Source of the DNA: Takakia lepidozioides
Lineage: Eukaryota; Streptophyta; Takakiopsida; Takakiales; Takakiaceae
Reading direction: 5' to 3'
DNA: 64,000 nucleotides
Assembly (NCBI GenBank): GCA_030704615.1
Contig: CM060733.1
Span: forward strand, 16,492,001 to 16,556,000
Made by a program: the position numbers and the translations under genes. Under the pieces are notes generated by a model, which saw only the letters and a program-made list of their open reading frames with translations, did no database searches and was not told the origin of the DNA. Below are positions 10,826 through 20,739 of this stretch, piece by piece (within the stretch, counting starts at the first letter, position 1; each line of letters starts with the position of its first letter).

Positions 10826-11581
10826 TCTCCCTCTAAGCGCGAAAAGTAGAAAAACGCAGTGACTCCCGATTTCTTGCGGGATTGCCTGCGTTCTTGCGTG
10901 TCTCTAGAAGCATCGGATTCCCTCCCGCGTGACCGTTACACATAGTCGTTCCCTTATTAGTGCACATGCCAGCAATTGGTGTACAGCTGTTCGTATTCAG
11001 TTATGGATGTCTGACGTGTGTCGCCCAAAAAAAACGGCGTGTTCTTTATTAGAACGGTTTCAATATTTAAAAATAACAGCAAATCCAAGAAATCTTGGCG
11101 CACAGTCTTAGACAAATATATGTAATTGAACGAGAGTTTGATGACAAATTTTGGGATATTATACACGGTCATCCTTGTTAGCCAACCCCACGTTCGTTTC
11201 ACATTTTGAACTTTCCAGGTGCGCATGAACATTGGTAGTAGTATAAAGATACATTTACTTAATCTGCAATCCCATTCTCAGATCCTGTGGCATGCTTCCA
11301 GGAAGTCGGCTTTGTTGTTGGGTTTATTGATGAGGTTCTGGTTAACGGTTTTACAGTTGCCGACACTGCACCTAGGGATACTCTGACCACTGGGCCCACA
11401 AGAAAAGTAATTAAAATGGACGGCTGCATATCTGGAAAGAATAACATAATATGCACAGTCGTTATCTGAGCTTCCTCCGCCATATTCTCTGCTCATTCTT
11501 CAACTGTGTTCTGGAGACAGCAGTAAACCGATTTACACTAGATCTGCGATAGCAAGGTACAAACAAACGCGAGGAAGGAAG
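10826..11581. promoter_or_regulatory. Divergent intergenic region between genes A and B of copy 1
   Basis: No gene. It must hold the start regions of both transposon genes. A TATA-like GTATAAAGAT at 11239-11248 is suitably placed for gene B on the plus strand. Nothing equally clear is visible for gene A. The 22-bp near-palindromes are absent here. The equivalent region of copy 2 (40531-41496) is longer and not similar by eye. Confidence 0.4.
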
Positions 11582-14500
11582 ATGGCTTCCTCTGAAGCGG
11601 AGTTCTTCTCTGACGACAAACCAGTGCCGTTCTCCCAGGAAGTCCTTGACAATGGATTTGCAATTGTTCTGGAACATGTCTTGGCTACCCGTTTTCAGCT
11701 GCAGAATGGCTCCATCTTTTTGGAGAAAGAGGTGTACGATCTTAAAGGGAAGTTGGTGAAATATTCTTTCCAAAACCGTGATGAGACGGCTCATATCAGC
11801 CAGTGGAGAGTGCGTCCTGGTCGATACAGAGTACTTGGAGAGCCTCGGCGAAAGTCCCTTGGGTCATATGTGACGCCCGGGACTGCTGCTTCGGTCGTTG
11901 AAGACAAGAGGGAGGTGGTGGTGAAAAAAGAACAGACGTCCTCCACTCCAATCGTTGAGCTTTCGGATTCTTCCGATGATGACATAAGTGAAATTCCAAA
12001 TCCAGTCCTTCCTACTGTGGTTGGAGAAGCTGATGAAGAAGAGATTTGTAGTGTCATTCCAAAATTGCGGGCGATGGGAGGAATGGCTGGATTCAAAAGT
12101 GAGTTGCGGGGAATTGATTGGGAATCTTTGAAGCAGGTGCCTGTGAAGTTCTTGCCGGAGACTTTTGATGGCGATATCCTATTCGAGCTGCCTCCTCCTC
12201 CGCGAGTTGGAGGTGTAACAATCATGATGCATGGAATGGACAAGAAACACGACGGGCACCCGTGGTGCAGAACAAAAACATCCAATATTCAGAATGATGA
12301 CAAGCTTGTTTTCAGGAGGACAGTTTGCAATGGACACCTTAGGTGTGATAATTTGAATTGCAGACACTTTTTTCAGTCTGGGGTTCATAATCAAAGCGAA
12401 TGGGAGGGTCTGGCGGAAAATCCATTTCAGCCTGGGACTGCCCCTCCACCGGCAAACACTTTCGTCTGCAAATTCTGCAAACTTGTGCCATCCTGTTTGG
12501 CGCTCTGCGGAGCAAGAATGTACTATGTTGTCCACCGTTTGAATACAATGACGAGAGCTTGTGTGCATTTTGGATTCCATAACCATCCTGTCTCGAAGGG
12601 GGATTACAGGGAGAGTGTTGAGACAGTATCGAGGTTGATCAAACAGGAGTTCGGGAGAAACCCATCCGCAACAACATCTGCAATTGCTCTTGGCGCAAGC
12701 AAGTCCTTCTTGGAAAGCCATATTTTGAGTGAAGGAGATTCTGTGGGGACTAAACTTGACGGTGTAGCATTGGACCTGGTCATGGATCATTTCTCCACTT
12801 TAAGTTCACCTAACATTCGGCATCAGATCAATGCATTGAGAATGGGCTCTGGGATCAGAGGCTACATAGACAATATTTTGGAATTGAAACGAGTGAGCAA
12901 GTACGATTACATCCAGGACAATGTATTCCCAGGTCAAGGTGCCATCAAAGTTTTTCTTTTCAAAATGTCGACTGTTGGGAAGGGCAGTGGGGTTAGCCTC
13001 GTGAAGCGGATGCAGAAGACTGGGGACTTGCAGAACTGTTTTCTTATGTTTGATCATGTGAAACGAGTGAAGGATTGGACGACAATGGCTTGTCATGTCT
13101 ACGATCCAGTGTACCAACGAGTTATGACAATTGCAGTTTGTGACATGCAATCCGAGGATACGGAATCCCAGAAGCTCATGTGGAATTCCCTGATACGTGT
13201 CATGGGCTGCCATGGGCTGCCATCTCCAAATTTCGCAGGTTTCATGGCGGATAGTGCTCAAAGCAAATTTCAATGCTGTTCGTATTGTCTTCGGATCGGG
13301 CGACCCAAAAGTGCCTATGCCAGGAAGAGAGCGTACATGTCTATTCCATTGGACACAATCTCTAGAAAGACATCAAACCAGAGATGCAGACTCAGCACCG
13401 TAAATTGTGCAAAGAGTACAAAGATGCTAGAACAATGAAGGAGGCGGACACTTTGTTCCAGACAATTCGTGCATGGTGGTTCTCTTCTGGAGCTGCATCA
13501 CTTGAGAGTATGAGAGCATTGGAAGATTGGCTGGCGTTTTGGCACTTCCGTATAGACAGTGGGGAGCAGCCATGACAATGGTACGAGGCTTCTATTTCAT
13601 GCTTTATTCATACATTTGCTTTCCATATTTTTGACTCATTGCTTTCTTTATGTTGTTTCCTGTGCACTGTTCTGAAGTGTGGTTATCCTCTTTGCAGAAC
13701 ATGTCCATTGAGGAAATGGCGGACATGCCATCTTGCAATTTGGCAGAAACTGTGCACAACGCATGGTTGCAGCAGTCTGGGAAACGAGGTCGGGATTTGT
13801 ATGTGGCAACAACAGATGATTTGATACGTGCCTTGCAACAACAAACCCGATACCGTGATTTCTTACGAGGTGGGGTTGGTGGCAAGGGTCCGGACAAATG
13901 GGAGTTGATGTTGCGTGCTGCAAACAGATCTGGGGATCCAATCAAGATAGCACGGGCGGTGAGCATGTATGCCCAGGGAACGCCACTTGTTTCTAGAGTT
14001 CCACATCTTGAAGGGGAGGAGAGATTCGGCTCCTGTAAGAGGAAATTGAACACTCCACCTGGTTCGGATTCAGATTCCCACAGGGCAGACCGTGATAACT
14101 TCTCGAAGCCTCATGTTCCCCTGCATGACAGCTCCATGTCCGGAACCTCCATTGTGGAGGAACCTCCAACACGACGGCAAGCTCCAGCATCAAACAGTGC
14201 CACTGAAATGGTGCAGGAGAGAAACAACCCCCTTGATGTGCTTGAGTCCGCATGCCCCGACCACGTTTGGCACATAGAACGCACAAGTGTAGGGTCTCGT
14301 GTGAAATGTACAGCGATCAGGGCAACTAATTTCGAGAAGTGCACTTCATCTATATCCAGAGGTGGTGCTCGAACTCCTGCTCCGACTTTCACGGGCTTGA
14401 TGCGTCCATACGGTCAACCAGAAGCCAAGAACCACAAGTTTTGGTTCTGCGCAGATGATTGTGCCAGATGTGTGCATGGAACTGTGCGTCCTTCCGTAGT

Positions 14501-15083
14501 GATGAAGCCAACTCCTCCAACCGTTTGGCCTGTGAAGGTGGGAACACATCTCAGCTTTCAGGAGATTGAAATGCTGGAGGAGGCAGGTTTTTCCCTTGCG
14601 AGACAACCCCAACTCCATGCATGTGCTACTACTTCTGCGTCCTCCCGGGTCCCCCCGGCAAATCCTGACTTGTGGCCAACCAAACGAGATGGAAAGCTCG
14701 TTCGGCGTTTCCCTCCAACCGCTGAACACTTTGGCAAAGTGGAGTCCGCAAGAATGCTCCAAGCTCGTGTTGGAAGCACCACGGAAGTACCCGATCCAGG
14801 ATACGGTCGGGTATTCACAATCATCACTTCCACATCTGCTGTTCATGACAGGACCTACGACATCACGGTTTCCAATTTCCCCAATTGCACATGTCCTGAT
14901 TTTGTGAATATGCTATCAACCAGTTTGGGCAAGAGAGGTAAATTCATACCCTGCAAACATTTGTATTTCATATTTTTGAGGAGGATGGTTTGCGATCCCA
15001 AACGTGACAACTTCATTCACCAGGCCACTATGAGTTTCAACGAGGTCGATACTCTTTTGCAGCGGGATACAACACATGGGTAG
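11582..15083 (+). pseudogene. Transposon gene B, copy 1: Mutator-like transposase with SWIM zinc finger
   Basis: Two exons, 11582-13580 and 13699-15083 (donor ATG/GTACGAG, acceptor TTTGCAG). In order: an N-terminal domain; VKKE followed by PIVELSDSSDDD (residues 114-134), a sumoylation consensus plus SUMO-interaction motif; a Cys/His-rich region (VCNGHLRCDNLNC, CKFCKLVPSC, ACVHFGFHNHP) like WRKY-GCM1/FLYWCH fingers of Mutator-type transposases; a core with FDHVKRVKDWTTMACHVYD and, across a frame break, ADSAQ...ANFNAV...RTCLFHW, resembling the second Asp plus C/H signature; and at the C-terminus a SWIM finger (CTCPDF...PCKHLYFIF). Single-base indels near 13265, 13385 and 13555 break the frame; copy 2 reads through all three. 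It would cut and paste the element. The third catalytic acid cannot be assigned. Confidence 0.85.
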
Positions 15084-15693
15084 CATGAACTATGTAATGT
15101 GGTATGTGGATGACCATGATTTGAAATGTGTAATTCACATCAATTCGTCGGCTGTGCAATGATATGGCCTCCAACTATACGGAGTCAGCTCTGAGTGACA
15201 ACTTTTAGGTAGTGCACATTTGTCATTGCACCGTTCGAAGTCTACATGTCTTGCTGTCGCTATGCACTACAATCATCTTTTGAAGATGATCCTAACTCTC
15301 ATTGTTATTTGAGGAGGGAGGAAGGTCTTCCCGTGGCAGCCTTTATGGCGCACACTTTGTGAGGATATTTTGTCGTCCTCGTAATTATAAAAGTGAAACA
15401 AGCATTTGTAATTGCACACTGTTGGATGCTGCAATTGTAGGCCTCAATGCTCGTCTTGATTCTATTTAGGCAAGATTCCCTGCATTAATTCCACGGTCAT
15501 AGGACCATCCACGGTTATAGGCGGCGCATGTTAATGGTGACGTGGCAGATGACGGACAGTGCCATGTCATCATTTACCGCCACATCAGCATGCTGACATG
15601 ACGCTCACGCCACGTCAGCGTGTGTGCAGGCTCATGCCACGTCACTCCTGCGTGAGCGTACGCTCGCGCGCAACGCTCACGCCATTGCGTCGT
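15084..15693 (+). other. Right arm of the transposon, non-coding
   Basis: 3' flank of gene B and element end; no gene seen. Holds the motif TGACGTGGC/GCCACGTCA and variants at 15538-15546, 15561-15569, 15579-15587, 15609-15617 and 15636-15644, and ends in GC-rich, CGCTCACGC-type sequence that pairs with the left end. Confidence 0.6.
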
Positions 15694-15704
15694 TGAAGCC
15701 CAAG
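15694..15704. repeat. Target-site duplication, right copy
   Basis: TGAAGCCCAAG, identical to 4233-4243. The gag reading frame resumes here (CCC AAG GAA GGG), so precise removal of the transposon would leave gag in frame. Confidence 0.88.
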
Positions 15705-16350
15705 GAAGGGCAGAGAGGACCTCAGATGCATGGATCTCTCCCTTCATTTGCTGGCCAACAACGGGCGGATGTGGTGTGCTGGACATGTGGAGGACCCCAT
15801 GTCAAGAAGGATTGCCCAGAGGGAGGCAATGGGTTGGCACCGACACAGCCTACACAGTTGCAGTGTAGGCATTGTGGCAAGTACGGGCATGGAGAAGCCC
15901 AGTGCTATGGTTTGCATCCTGAGTTGCGCCCAGGCCAGTTCCAAGGGAACAATGGTGGCCGGGGGCGAGGTGGAGCAGCCCAGAGAGGACGAGGTGGCCA
16001 GGCACGAGGTGCAGGCCAAGGGCAAGCTCAACATGGCCAAGGACGAGGAGGTCAGGGTGGTGACCAAGGCATGGCCAACCGGCTTCAGCAGCCAGAGCAA
16101 AGGCTCGCTGCCATGGCCACAGCTCAGGTGGTACCGGCTCTAAGGCCGGATGGTCCACCTCCTGCTCCTGAGGGAGGAGACATAGGAGGCATGGGATTCA
16201 TGTGCGGGGCAGCATTACCACTAGTGAGGGGTACCACTACCACTACCACTGTGGGTGGGGCAGCACTACCACTAGTGCCGGGCAGCACTGCCACTAGTGC
16301 AAGTGGAGTCGGTTGCGGTAGTGACTCGAGGAGCAGCACGAGTTCCTGAG
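15705..16350 (+). pseudogene. Ty3/gypsy gag, C-terminal part with two zinc knuckles
   Basis: Continuation of the gag at 3275-4243. CWTCGGPHVKKDC is a knuckle with spacing C-x2-C-x3-H-x4-C (one residue short of the usual x4) and CRHCGKYGHGEAQC is a canonical C-x2-C-x4-H-x4-C. A Gly/Arg/Gln-rich basic tail follows (about 15950-16080), typical of nucleocapsid, then low-complexity Thr/Ser text. Knuckles bind the element RNA for packaging. The frame ends at 16347-16349 in degraded sequence. Confidence 0.85.
15706..15836. repeat. Inverted repeat arm (gag zinc-knuckle segment), left
   Basis: About 130 bp covering the first zinc knuckle, almost identical to the complement of 18198-18330. The two arms enclose the protease/methyltransferase remnant. 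Confidence 0.8.
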
Positions 16351-17333
16351 CCATGGGATGCGGAGGTGGAGTTGGATCCACAGCGTGGGGAGGCAAGCTG
16401 TCAGGCCAGGCTTCCTCAGTCATTCACATTAGCAGAGACAGTGTCGACGCCATCCATTGCATCTAGTTCTCGCCCGACTGTTACCGAGGCGGAGGTTACT
16501 ATGCCATTGGGGAGAGCTACACGGGCACCTCATGGGCAGCACCACTACCTAGTGTTGCCAAGGCTACGGCAGCTAGTGTGCTGCTGGGGGCGGCCACATT
16601 GGTGTTCCAGGCTCCATTGATCTCGGCTACCATGATTGCGATGCCGGGGGTAAGACCAGCTGAGGTGTTCAGGCTGGCAGCTACACTCTGTGAGAGTGGG
16701 GAGGTTACTTTATCTTCTGTGGAGATAGTAGGAGGTGTAGTGCCGGAGGGATCCTCGGATGTGAGGGTCAAGACTGCCACGGCGGCGCCATGACAAGCTG
16801 CAGCTGCCAGATTGATGGAGCTGCCGGCTAGGCCAGCCATTGAGCGCGCCCTGGTGACACCTGGAGTTGTCATGTTAGACAACCAGGATGATATTTTCTG
16901 TTTGAATGAACCGGCAGGCAACAGGTATCGGCCACTGTGAGTCTTGTTGGACTCGGGAGCTCAGCCATTGATGTTGGGCAAAGCTGCTATTGCAGGCTTG
17001 GGCCTCACAGAGGCGGATATGGAGCCGTGCCCTTTCCAGATACAGACATCTCTGGGAGAATCAGAGCAGGCTCGGGGCATGACACGACGAGAGTTGGCTA
17101 TCCGACTATAGCCGGATCATCCTACAGATAGCTCAATGATGAGAGCCAAGGCCATTGTGACAGACGCGGTCTCGTACGATGTCCTTGTTGGTGGGGCAGT
17201 GTTGTACCCCATGGGCTTCACCCTGGATTTTTGGGAGGAGTCAGCTTCCTATAGGCCTGGATGGCAGTTAGGGGAGGGCCGGCGTGTGCAGCTCCCTGTG
17301 ACATTCATAGGAGGAGTTGCGGTTGCCCAGTGA
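16351..17333 (+). pseudogene. Ty3/gypsy aspartic protease region, degraded
   Basis: The frame at 16941-17333 reads VLLDSGAQPLMLGKAAIAGL, with the DSG active-site triad of retroviral-type aspartic proteases, and later YDVLVGGAVLYPMGFTLDF, matching the ILG-type second signature. Stops at 16938-16940 (TGA) and 17094-17096 or nearby (TAG after IRL) interrupt it; each fits one transition. The stretch 16351-16940 has no readable domain. The protease would process the polyprotein. Confidence 0.75.
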
Positions 17334-17639
17334 GGCAAGATGCCGACACTGGCAGCATTCAAGCTGCAGTGACTTGGCCTGGAGAGTTGTTGGATTGCAA
17401 CACTCATTCAAAGGATGTGTCACCTCCGGGAAAGCATGATGACATGTATGGTATGGCGGAGTTGCCTGCCATGGTTGCTCAGACTCCATTGTGGGGCTCG
17501 AGCAAGGATTTGCAGCGGGTTGCTGAGTCTCGTGTGCAACAAGCCTGGGTAGAGGCTTTTGTACCGTCAAGAGAGGAGGACAGTGCGGGGATTGCACCAA
17601 GACCATCTCAGTTGTCACCATTGGACACCACACTGATCG

Positions 17640-18197
17640 TGTGGCAGTGTTCGGATGAAGGCATTTGCCTTCTGGACTTGTTTGGCGGGATCAGCACCGG
17701 ATTGACTACTGTACTACAGCTTGTATGTGGAGAGGGATGAGACCGCACGACGCGTCTCCCTACGTCATGTTGCTCAGTTGGTGCAGCAATACCCTGAGTT
17801 ATTGCCGGTGTCTGCAGTTTGTGGATATCAGCAGGCCTTGCCAGCAGACATTTCGTTGCTGGGGGCGCAACTGTAGTGGGGTCACGGGCTTTTCGTTCAC
17901 GGCTATGGTCGACTAACTTGATGCCACCCGCACTGCTCAAGCGTGCATTTGATGGGGTGCAGCGGCCAGCACAACTCACACTGGATAGCATTTTGGACAC
18001 ATGGAGGCAGTCTCAGCGTGTAAGACACGATGATCGTACGCCTTTGGCAGTGGTCAACAAGGTGGGTCAACCACAAGCAGCACTACCTACACTCCTCAGC
18101 TTCCCAGGATCGCATGCCTTCCGGGATAATGGACCTGGCCTCATGTGGGATGCTCAGCTGCAGCAGTTAGTGGAGCCTAATGCCGACGAGCGAGAGC
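17640..18197 (+). pseudogene. C5 DNA methyltransferase carried by the Ty3/gypsy element, catalytic core deleted
   Basis: ICLLDLFGGISTGL (17660-17710) is motif I of cytosine-5 methyltransferases (SAM binding). After a small deletion with frame change, LYVERDE (17721-17741) fits motif II, then RRVSLRHVAQLVQQYPELLP. At about 17874 the frame jumps to SRAFRSRLWSTNLM, like the RxRxxW motif VIII of DNMT3-type enzymes, followed by LLSFPGSHAFRDNGPG and EPNADERER, a C-terminal block. The PC catalytic loop (IV) and ENV (VI) are missing, so it cannot be an enzyme. Retrotransposons with such domains have been reported in charophytes and dinoflagellates. It is cut at 18197 by the inverted gag. Confidence 0.8.
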
Positions 18198-18330
18198 GAA
18201 CCCATTGCCTCCCTCTGGGCAATCCTTCTTGACATGGGGTCCTCCACATGTCCAGCACACCACATCCGCCCGTTGTTGGCCTGCAAATGAAGGGAGAGAT
18301 CCATGCATCTGAGGTCCCCTCTGTCCTTCC
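18198..18330. repeat. Inverted repeat arm (gag zinc-knuckle segment), right
   Basis: Complement of 15706-15836. The junction at 18197/18198 joins the methyltransferase C-terminus (+) directly to gag read in the opposite direction. Confidence 0.8.
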
Positions 18331-19380
18331 CTGGGCTTCACCTGAGCCCCCTTGTTGCCTTGAGCACGTTGGGGGTAGTGGTTGGCTAGGAGCACCACTA
18401 CCCCATGGTGTCTCCTTAGCAAATCCCACCATAACCACTCTTCCTTCACCATGTTGAGCTCTATCCGCTCTGCCAGCAAAAACACATTTGCTAAGGTGGG
18501 TTGGGCTGCTTGTAGGAGAATTGCATCCCACGCCCTTCTCCTCAGCTCCTTGTTCAATATCCCATACCAGAATTGGACTGTTTGAGCCTCCGTAACCCCT
18601 TGGGTTACATTAATCAAGCGCCTCATGCGAGTAAAAGCCTCTCTCAAGCTCTCAGTAGGCTTCCTCTGGAACTCTTGCAAGCTCCTCAACTTCTCTGTCT
18701 TCACCTCTTGGTAGTTCCTTCTCAACTCTTCGAAGAACTCCACAACAGGGTTGAAGGCAGGCACGGGCACTGGTACTGGTACAGCAGTAGCTTGGGTGGA
18801 CGTCGTAGCCTCTGTACCACTAGTCCCACTGCTGCTTGTGGAAGCTGCCGGTGTGGCTGCTGCCCTTGCCCCTCTAGTACCTCTAGTGATGGAGACATAG
18901 TCGGGTGATCAGTACATCCTCCACTCCTCGATCTCAACATCGTGCCCCGCCCAAACTCATGGTAATCATCCATGGGCGGCCCTTCAAGGTGCTGAAACAG
19001 TCCCTTCCATGCCATGAAAGGCGTAAACAGTTGTGGATTACGCATTTGCTGCAAGTCACACCAATTATCAAACTCTTAGGTAAAATCATCCAACTCAATC
19101 GTGCCCACAGCCCCAGAGTACCGTCGTGGCCCCTTGGTAGCTCCATACATCTCCTCCATTGTATCCCACAACAATGGCAAGGAAACAACTTGCACCGCCG
19201 GTGTGAGTCCTCCTGATTCACACTCCGAATCAGAACCTTCCGTAGAAGACACAGGAGGTGAAGGTGGCCTAAACCGCAGATCCCGTCTCGTGTACCCGCT
19301 AGTATCGCTAGTGCTCGTACCGACACTCTCCCCAACAACTAGTGGCACCTCCGTGTTGACAAACTGACACTCAACTGGTC
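18198..19380 (-). pseudogene. Second Ty3/gypsy gag copy, inverted
   Basis: Read on the minus strand it repeats the gag of 3275-4243 and adds the N-terminal part with RRDLRFRPPSPPVSSTEGSD and the first zinc knuckle. Damage: a TAA at 19076-19078 where the other copy has CAA, and loss of one G in a G-run near 18950, which shifts the frame until about 18770. Because it keeps the uninterrupted KPREGQRG junction it shows what the gag looked like before the DNA transposon inserted in the other copy. Confidence 0.87.
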
Positions 19381-19747
19381 ATGAACATGTCCCTAACCCC
19401 CTCTCCACAAGGTAACCGAGTAGAGAACCCGATGCGGCTTATGGTTTGGAATACTAGGTTCCTAACATAGCCTGCACCTGCATCCACCGCAGGCACTCCC
19501 ATGGTTGGCTGGTCATCACCTCCAACCTCACCATAGGAGAAACAAAGATAGTCTGACTGGTCATCAACCCAGCCTCACCATCGACAGCATGCTCTAGGGT
19601 TGGATCGGCGATCAAGCTCGAGTCTACCACCTATAAAATCAAGCGCCCACACAAAGCTAAACGCTCATCAACTCTGTCGATTCTGCTGTTTCTTGCTGTG
19701 CTGTTTCTTGCTCTAGTTCCTCTTCACGTTCTTCTCCTGCATTGTAT
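19381..19747 (+). promoter_or_regulatory. Non-coding; possible promoter of the following Myb/SANT-like gene
   Basis: No gene. A TATA-like CTATAAAATC lies at about 19631, some 115 bp before the ATG at 19748. The left part may be leader or LTR of the inverted gypsy copy. Confidence 0.35.
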
Positions 19748-20262
19748 CATGTCCACCACGACGACGACATCGGATAGGTCGGAGAGTGCAGCTGATGTGG
19801 TGGATTCGCATGGGGAAGTACCTGTGACACAGACTCATGTTGGGAAGCGACCTGGAAAGAGACCACGACAGACGAATTGGTCTGAAAGGGAAATGCACTG
19901 GCTTGCAGTTGCGAAGAAAGAGGAATGGGAAGCATGGAAGGAATCTACTGCCCGGGGGAATATGTCGTGGACAGGGTGAAGTGGGAAAAGGTGGTTCGGT
20001 TCATGGAGAGCCACGGGGTGAGGGACCGTGATATGGTCAGCTGCACCAACAAATGGAATATGATAGCAAAATTGTATAGAGATATCCGAGGACATCAGCT
20101 CCACGCGACAGACAATCAGGATTACTGGGGCATGGATGGCAAGGAGCGAGTAGCTCTAGGCCTTCCAATGGCATTTAGCAAGGACCTTTACAGCGGCATG
20201 GACTTTTTGGCGGAGCGAGCATGCAATGCTCCGCGAGCCACTTCGAGCAGCATGCACATGCA
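19748..20262 (+). CDS. Myb/SANT-like DNA-binding domain protein, first exon
   Basis: From ATG 19748: a Ser/Thr/acidic N-terminus, a basic stretch (GKRPGKRPRQTNW), then a SANT/trihelix-like domain: WSEREMHWLAVAKKEEW...VVDRVKWEKVVRFMESHGV...CTNKWNMIAKLYRDIRGH, with regularly spaced Trp. The two halves are in different frames; a one-base shift lies between about 19925 and 19965. The exon ends at a strong donor (CACATGCAG/GTAAGC, 20263). No downstream exon could be recognised. Such proteins occur both as host factors and as accessory proteins of PIF/Harbinger transposons. A broken Harbinger transposase lies 5 kb away on the other strand, but a link is not shown. Confidence 0.55.
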
Positions 20263-20739
20263 GGTAAGCTTTTGCAGATAATCCTCTTTTATATGGTTAC
20301 ACTCATGCTAAACAGTCAGGAATTTTGAAGTATGCAAACCCCGGCTGCTTGCAATGAGGTAGAATTCTGAGTTGGTTCTTAGTTTGCAAGTTGAGGTCAA
20401 ATTTGTCTGAACTACAACCAAGCAGCAGCCTCAACTGCTAGAAACAACATTGGCAAGCAGATTGTGATGGAGTCTAGGGTCAGCCACAAAGTCAAGAAGG
20501 TTACCAACATGACATTTGTCCATGACAACAGCTGCATCCGTATATAGTTTGAAACTTGGTGAACAGAGGTGCAGGGACAATGTCTTTGATCCTCCTAAAG
20601 AGGGTCACTCTCTGGAGAATATCCTGGACAATGTATCAGAAAACGAATACTGTCTTCAGGCTGGCAGCACAGAGAGCAATGAAATGAAATGGTATTTTAA
20701 AGAGTACCATTTCTGCCCGCAGAGAGACAGAGAGGAGAT

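Larger units (their letters stand above)
4244..15693. mobile_element. 11.45-kb Mutator-like DNA transposon with two divergent genes (copy 1)
   Basis: The limits are set by the 11-bp duplication and by continuity of the gag gene on either side. The termini share a GGCGTGAGC core in inverted orientation (4255-4263, and the complement near 15676-15684), offset by two bases, so the terminal repeats are weak or decayed. Clusters of GCCACGTCA lie near both ends. It carries gene A (-, ParB-like plus DNA methyltransferase) and gene B (+, SWIM-type transposase) starting about 0.75 kb apart. Both genes have frame breaks, so this copy is probably no longer active. A second, shorter copy with the same gene order lies at about 37.0-44.7 kb. 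Family assignment to Mutator-like rests on transposase layout and duplication length. Confidence 0.82.

Noticed and set aside
11582-15083. Kyakuja-Dileera-Zisupton (KDZ) transposase as identity of gene B
   Set aside because: A SWIM-like end and association with DNA-modifying enzymes recall KDZ elements, but the HNHP-type finger, the C/H core signature and the 11-bp duplication fit Mutator-like elements better. Not fully excluded.
17640-18197. A working C5 methyltransferase
   Set aside because: Catalytic loop and ENV motif are missing, and the frame changes twice.
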